From the NCBI GenBank assembly GCA_964348685.1, contig CAYGDM010000055.1, positions 1 through 7,257 on the forward strand: DNA of 7,257 nucleotides, in the 5' to 3' direction. The translations under genes and the position numbers were made by a program. Positions 4,875 through 7,257 of this stretch are shown here, one piece after another; position 1 is the stretch's first letter, and each line of letters begins with the position of its first letter. Source of the DNA: DALYDP01 sp964348685. GTDB taxonomy: Bacteria > Patescibacteriota > Gracilibacteria > Peribacterales > Peribacteraceae. Under the pieces are notes generated by a model that saw only the letters and a program-made list of their open reading frames with translations, was not told where the DNA came from and ran no database searches.

Positions 4875-6839
4875 GTGACCTCCCCAGAAACCCCCTTCCA
4901 CCGGCTCCAAAGCGCCCTCGACCCCACCGAGGAGCAGCGTGCGCGCATGCTCAGCACGATCCGCGCGAAGATGACGACGGCGCATAGCGTGCGATCCGTC
5001 CGCAGTGCCCTCGAACCGGAGGACGGCGCCCAGGTCCGTATTTGGAACCGCATCCGCGACCACATCGCTCCGGTCCGCGCCCGCGGGTTTCTCGACCAGG
5101 TCCGCGCGTATCTCACGCCCGACCAGAGCAGCGTCCACATTGGCCACGGTTTGTTGCCTGCATTCGCGCCGGCGCGCGTCCGAGTGCAGCCCCTCAAGTG
5201 GGTGGCAGCGTTCGCGTTGGTGCTCATCGCCGTGCGCGTGAGCCCGCTTCTCTTCATCGCTCCCCAAACGATCGCCCAATCGAGCGTTCTCCTGCGCCCC
5301 ACCAAGGGCGTGGTGACGATCTCACTCGACGGTCTTTCGCAGCCGTTGGAACATGAAACCGAACTCCTCAAGAGCGCCACGATCCACACGTCCGAGGGCG
5401 AAGCGACGGTCATCCTGCACGATGACGGTACCATCCGCCTCGCGGGTGACACGTCCGTCACGCTCCAAGACCTCACCGACCGCCCCCAGAAGGGTTCCGG
5501 CCTCGCGACGCTCATGCTCGCCTCCGGCACCGTGTGGGTGCAGGGTCTCGTGCCCGATCATCTCCGCGGCCTCAGCGTCGTGACGCCCGACGGCGTCGTG
5601 ACGGTCCACGGCGGCAGCGTGTCCATCACGGTGCAGGAAGGGGAGACGACGGTGGAAGTGTGGGACCGCCACGCCCGCCTCGAACGCGAAGGCCAGGCAG
5701 AGGTCGTGCTCGTCGCCGGCGAACGCCTCGTGGCGAGAAACGGCGTCGACCTCGCGGTGGAGACGATGCAGGAAGGCGCCTACGACCGCGAGTGGCCCAA
5801 GCAGAACCTGACCCGCGACGCCGTGCACCAGCGCGCCATCGCCCAGGAACAGCGCGAGCGCATCGCCGCCAAGGCGGGCATCCTCCCGACCTCGCGCCTT
5901 TACGCCGTGAAGCGCATCGCCGAAGAAGTAGACGTGCTCCTCACCTTCGATCGTGAATCGGCCGTGAAGAAGCGCGTGGCCCAGGCCACGACCCGCCTCA
6001 ACGAAGCCACGACGCTCATCGCCGAAGGGCAGAGCGGCGCGACCGTGCAGCTGGAAGAATACCAAGTCGCGATGCTCGACATCGCGCGCGGTTCCGGCGA
6101 CACGCTCTCGCAGCAATTGGTCCAAGACGGCGTCGAAGAGAACGCCGCCCAGCTCGGCGCGCAGCTTCCGGACAGCGACATCTACCTCGTGAAGCGCGTC
6201 GTACTCGATACGACCGCCACGCTCCCCGATGCGACGATCAACGAAGCCGACGTGGAAGCGTCTGTCATCGGCGACGCCGTGGATGCCATCCAGATCGCGG
6301 CCGCGGAAGGTGACAGCGATGCGGTGCAGCTCGGCCTCGAGAATCTCGCGCCCTACATCGAGAACCTTCCGGCCGACGACGACATTGACCCGACCACCAA
6401 GCGCGAAGTGATCTCGCGCCTCACGCGCGTGGCCGACTCGCTCCAGGACGAATCGAACGTTTCCGCCAGCGGTGCCATCGCCATGCGCACCGTTTCGCGC
6501 GTCATCCGCACTCACGTGCCCGCCGCTCCGGCGCCGGTGCCGCTCACGGGCGAGCAGATCGACGCGGTGGTCAACGGCATCCTCGACCAGATGTTCGTCT
6601 ACAGCCAGTACACGGGCCGCACCAACCAGCTGCACCATGAAATGAAGAAGCTCGACGCGCACCCCGACGAGCTGGCGATCCTTGTCGCATTGTTCGAGAA
6701 GTTGAAAGAGTACGAGGAGCTGAACAGCATGGAAGGATCGGGTGATATCCTCATCGCACCCGATTACCGCCTTTCGTTGCTTGTCCGTGGGCATATCCAG
6801 GATGTGCGCCAGGAGCAGACGACCGGTGAGATTGACTAA
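4875..6839 (+). CDS. Single-pass membrane protein with FecR-type domain and DUF5667-like segments; probable sigma regulator
   Basis: The protein has 654 aa from the GTG at 4875. Residues 1-107 are predicted cytoplasmic and carry three copies of an LQSALDP-type motif (11-17, 42-48, 76-82). One membrane segment lies at about 109-129 (WVAAFALVLIAV, then SPLLFIA). Outside, a beta-rich FecR-type domain (about 138-290) includes LLRPTKGVVTISLDG, ATVILHDDGTIRLAGDTSV, LMLASGTVWVQG and VAGERLVARNG. A DUF5667-like helical region then begins at about 338 (PTSRLYAVKRIAEEVDVLLT), and a similar segment starts at 432 (PDSDIYLVKRVVLDT). The C-terminal 120 residues are helical and charged. FecR is classically a membrane regulator of a partner sigma factor, and the upstream sigma gene fits that; direct sigma binding here is inferred. 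The frame opens further upstream, inside the sigma gene, but that overlap is unlikely to be translated. A GTG at 4866 is an alternative start. Confidence 0.88.
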   Translation: MTSPETPFHRLQSALDPTEEQRARMLSTIRAKMTTAHSVRSVRSALEPEDGAQVRIWNRIRDHIAPVRARGFLDQVRAYLTPDQSSVHIGHGLLPAFAPARVRVQPLKWVAAFALVLIAVRVSPLLFIAPQTIAQSSVLLRPTKGVVTISLDGLSQPLEHETELLKSATIHTSEGEATVILHDDGTIRLAGDTSVTLQDLTDRPQKGSGLATLMLASGTVWVQGLVPDHLRGLSVVTPDGVVTVHGGSVSITVQEGETTVEVWDRHARLEREGQAEVVLVAGERLVARNGVDLAVETMQEGAYDREWPKQNLTRDAVHQRAIAQEQRERIAAKAGILPTSRLYAVKRIAEEVDVLLTFDRESAVKKRVAQATTRLNEATTLIAEGQSGATVQLEEYQVAMLDIARGSGDTLSQQLVQDGVEENAAQLGAQLPDSDIYLVKRVVLDTTATLPDATINEADVEASVIGDAVDAIQIAAAEGDSDAVQLGLENLAPYIENLPADDDIDPTTKREVISRLTRVADSLQDESNVSASGAIAMRTVSRVIRTHVPAAPAPVPLTGEQIDAVVNGILDQMFVYSQYTGRTNQLHHEMKKLDAHPDELAILVALFEKLKEYEELNSMEGSGDILIAPDYRLSLLVRGHIQDVRQEQTTGEID

Positions 6840-6860
6840 ATCCTCCCACGGAAGCAGAAT
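6832..6860 (+). promoter_or_regulatory. Possible promoter for efp
   Basis: TTGACT (6832-6837, overlapping the stop of the upstream gene), a 17-bp spacer and CAGAAT (6855-6860, 4 of 6) would start transcription near 6867, giving a leader of about 35 nt before the efp ATG. The match is moderate. Confidence 0.3.
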
Positions 6861-6868
6861 CCTGCGGC

Positions 6869-6885
6869 CCTGCCCCTTCGGTAGG
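6869..6885 (+). terminator. Small hairpin between the FecR-domain gene and efp (weak terminator or leader structure)
   Basis: CCTGCC, a 5-base loop and GGTAGG form a 6-bp stem including one G-T pair, followed by TTCTTC. The stem is short and the T-run is interrupted, so termination would be weak. It could instead be a structure in the efp leader. Confidence 0.2.
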
Positions 6886-6901
6886 TTCTTCACCCACGTG
6901 T

Positions 6902-7257
6902 ATGTACGACATTACGGACCTCAAGCCCGGCCGCGCCATCCAGATCGACGGTGAGCCCTTCATCGTCCTCAGCTCGCAGTTCGGCCGCAAGAGCCAGAGC
7001 AAGGCGAACATGCAGTGCAAATTGCGTAATTTGAAGACGGGGTCGGTGGTGGCGAAGAACTTCCAGGGAAGCGAGAAGATCGAGCCGGCGGACGTGGGCT
7101 ACCGCAAGTGCCAGTTCTTGTTCAAAGACAACGACAAGAATTACACGTTCATGGATCTCTCGTCGTTCGACCAGTTCGTGTTCACGGAGGAAATGCTCGG
7201 CGACGCCGCGCTGTATCTCGTCGACGGCGGTGAAGTCGATGCGCTTGTCTTCGAAGA
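6902..7257 (+). CDS. efp: Elongation factor P, N-terminal part, cut by the right window edge
   Basis: EF-P binds the ribosome between the P and E sites and relieves stalling at consecutive prolines. 118 codons are present of a protein usually about 185-190 aa long. The KOW-like N-domain (about residues 1-64) shows LKPGRAIQIDGEPFIVL and KLRNLKTGSVVAKNFQGSEK. The start of the first OB domain follows, with CQFLFKDNDKNYTFMD and EEMLGDAALYLVDGGEVDAL. The loop that normally reads PGKG, and carries the modified lysine, here reads KSQS, putting Gln32 at the lysine position. So it is probably not modified by the EpmA/EpmB lysylation route or the EarP arginine-rhamnosylation route. The ATG at 6902 fits the EF-P N-terminus and has no Shine-Dalgarno sequence. 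It starts 62 bp after the FecR-domain gene and is probably functionally unrelated to it. Confidence 0.95.
   Translation, partial: MYDITDLKPGRAIQIDGEPFIVLSSQFGRKSQSKANMQCKLRNLKTGSVVAKNFQGSEKIEPADVGYRKCQFLFKDNDKNYTFMDLSSFDQFVFTEEMLGDAALYLVDGGEVDALVFE

Noticed and set aside
4211..6893. Long minus-strand ORFs (4211-5530 and 5322-6893) opposite the sigma and FecR-domain genes.
   Set aside because: The plus strand encodes clear sigma-70 and FecR/DUF5667 sequence. The antisense translations are His/Arg/Gly-rich and motif-free.
1..7257. CRISPR arrays, tRNA or rRNA genes, insertion sequences, integrases and phage genes.
   Set aside because: I found no regularly spaced repeats, no cloverleaf-like or rRNA sequence, no transposase or integrase motifs and no flanking terminal inverted repeats.

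Overview
This is a GC-rich bacterial window with two transcriptional blocks that diverge from an intergenic region at about 4114-4270. The left block (positions 1-4113, all minus strand) holds four genes whose products I do not recognise: a very large one cut by the left edge (A), then 187 aa (B), 191 aa (C) and 151 aa (D). Gaps of about 45-150 bp separate them, and most gaps hold promoter-like sequence, so they look like four tandem, separately started genes rather than one tight operon. The right block (plus strand) holds an ECF-like sigma-70 factor, a single-pass membrane protein with a FecR-type domain and two DUF5667-like segments, and the 5' part of elongation factor P (efp), cut by the right edge.

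Organism: the best guess, by inference only, is a member of the Patescibacteria (CPR), possibly near Peribacteria/Peregrinibacteria. Three things point that way: the pairing of a sigma factor with a FecR/DUF5667 membrane protein, an EF-P whose modification loop lacks the usual lysine, and the absence of recognisable Shine-Dalgarno sequences before all seven genes. TAA and TGA both serve as stops (TGA ends gene C), and nothing suggests a recoded genetic code. I cannot place it more finely without a database search.

How the parts may work together: the sigma factor and the FecR/DUF5667 protein probably form a regulatory pair, with the membrane protein holding or releasing the sigma factor in response to something sensed outside the membrane. 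Its cytoplasmic N-terminus carries three copies of a short motif that could be the sigma-binding part. The four unknown genes diverge from the sigma gene, and several share -35 elements (TTGACA within a longer identical stretch) and -10-like hexamers, so they may be co-regulated. Whether the sigma factor controls them is open. efp is most likely an unrelated housekeeping neighbour.

Several genes have a -10-like hexamer only about 8-12 bp before the start codon, as expected for leaderless or nearly leaderless transcripts. I used this, together with reading-frame continuity, to choose starts.
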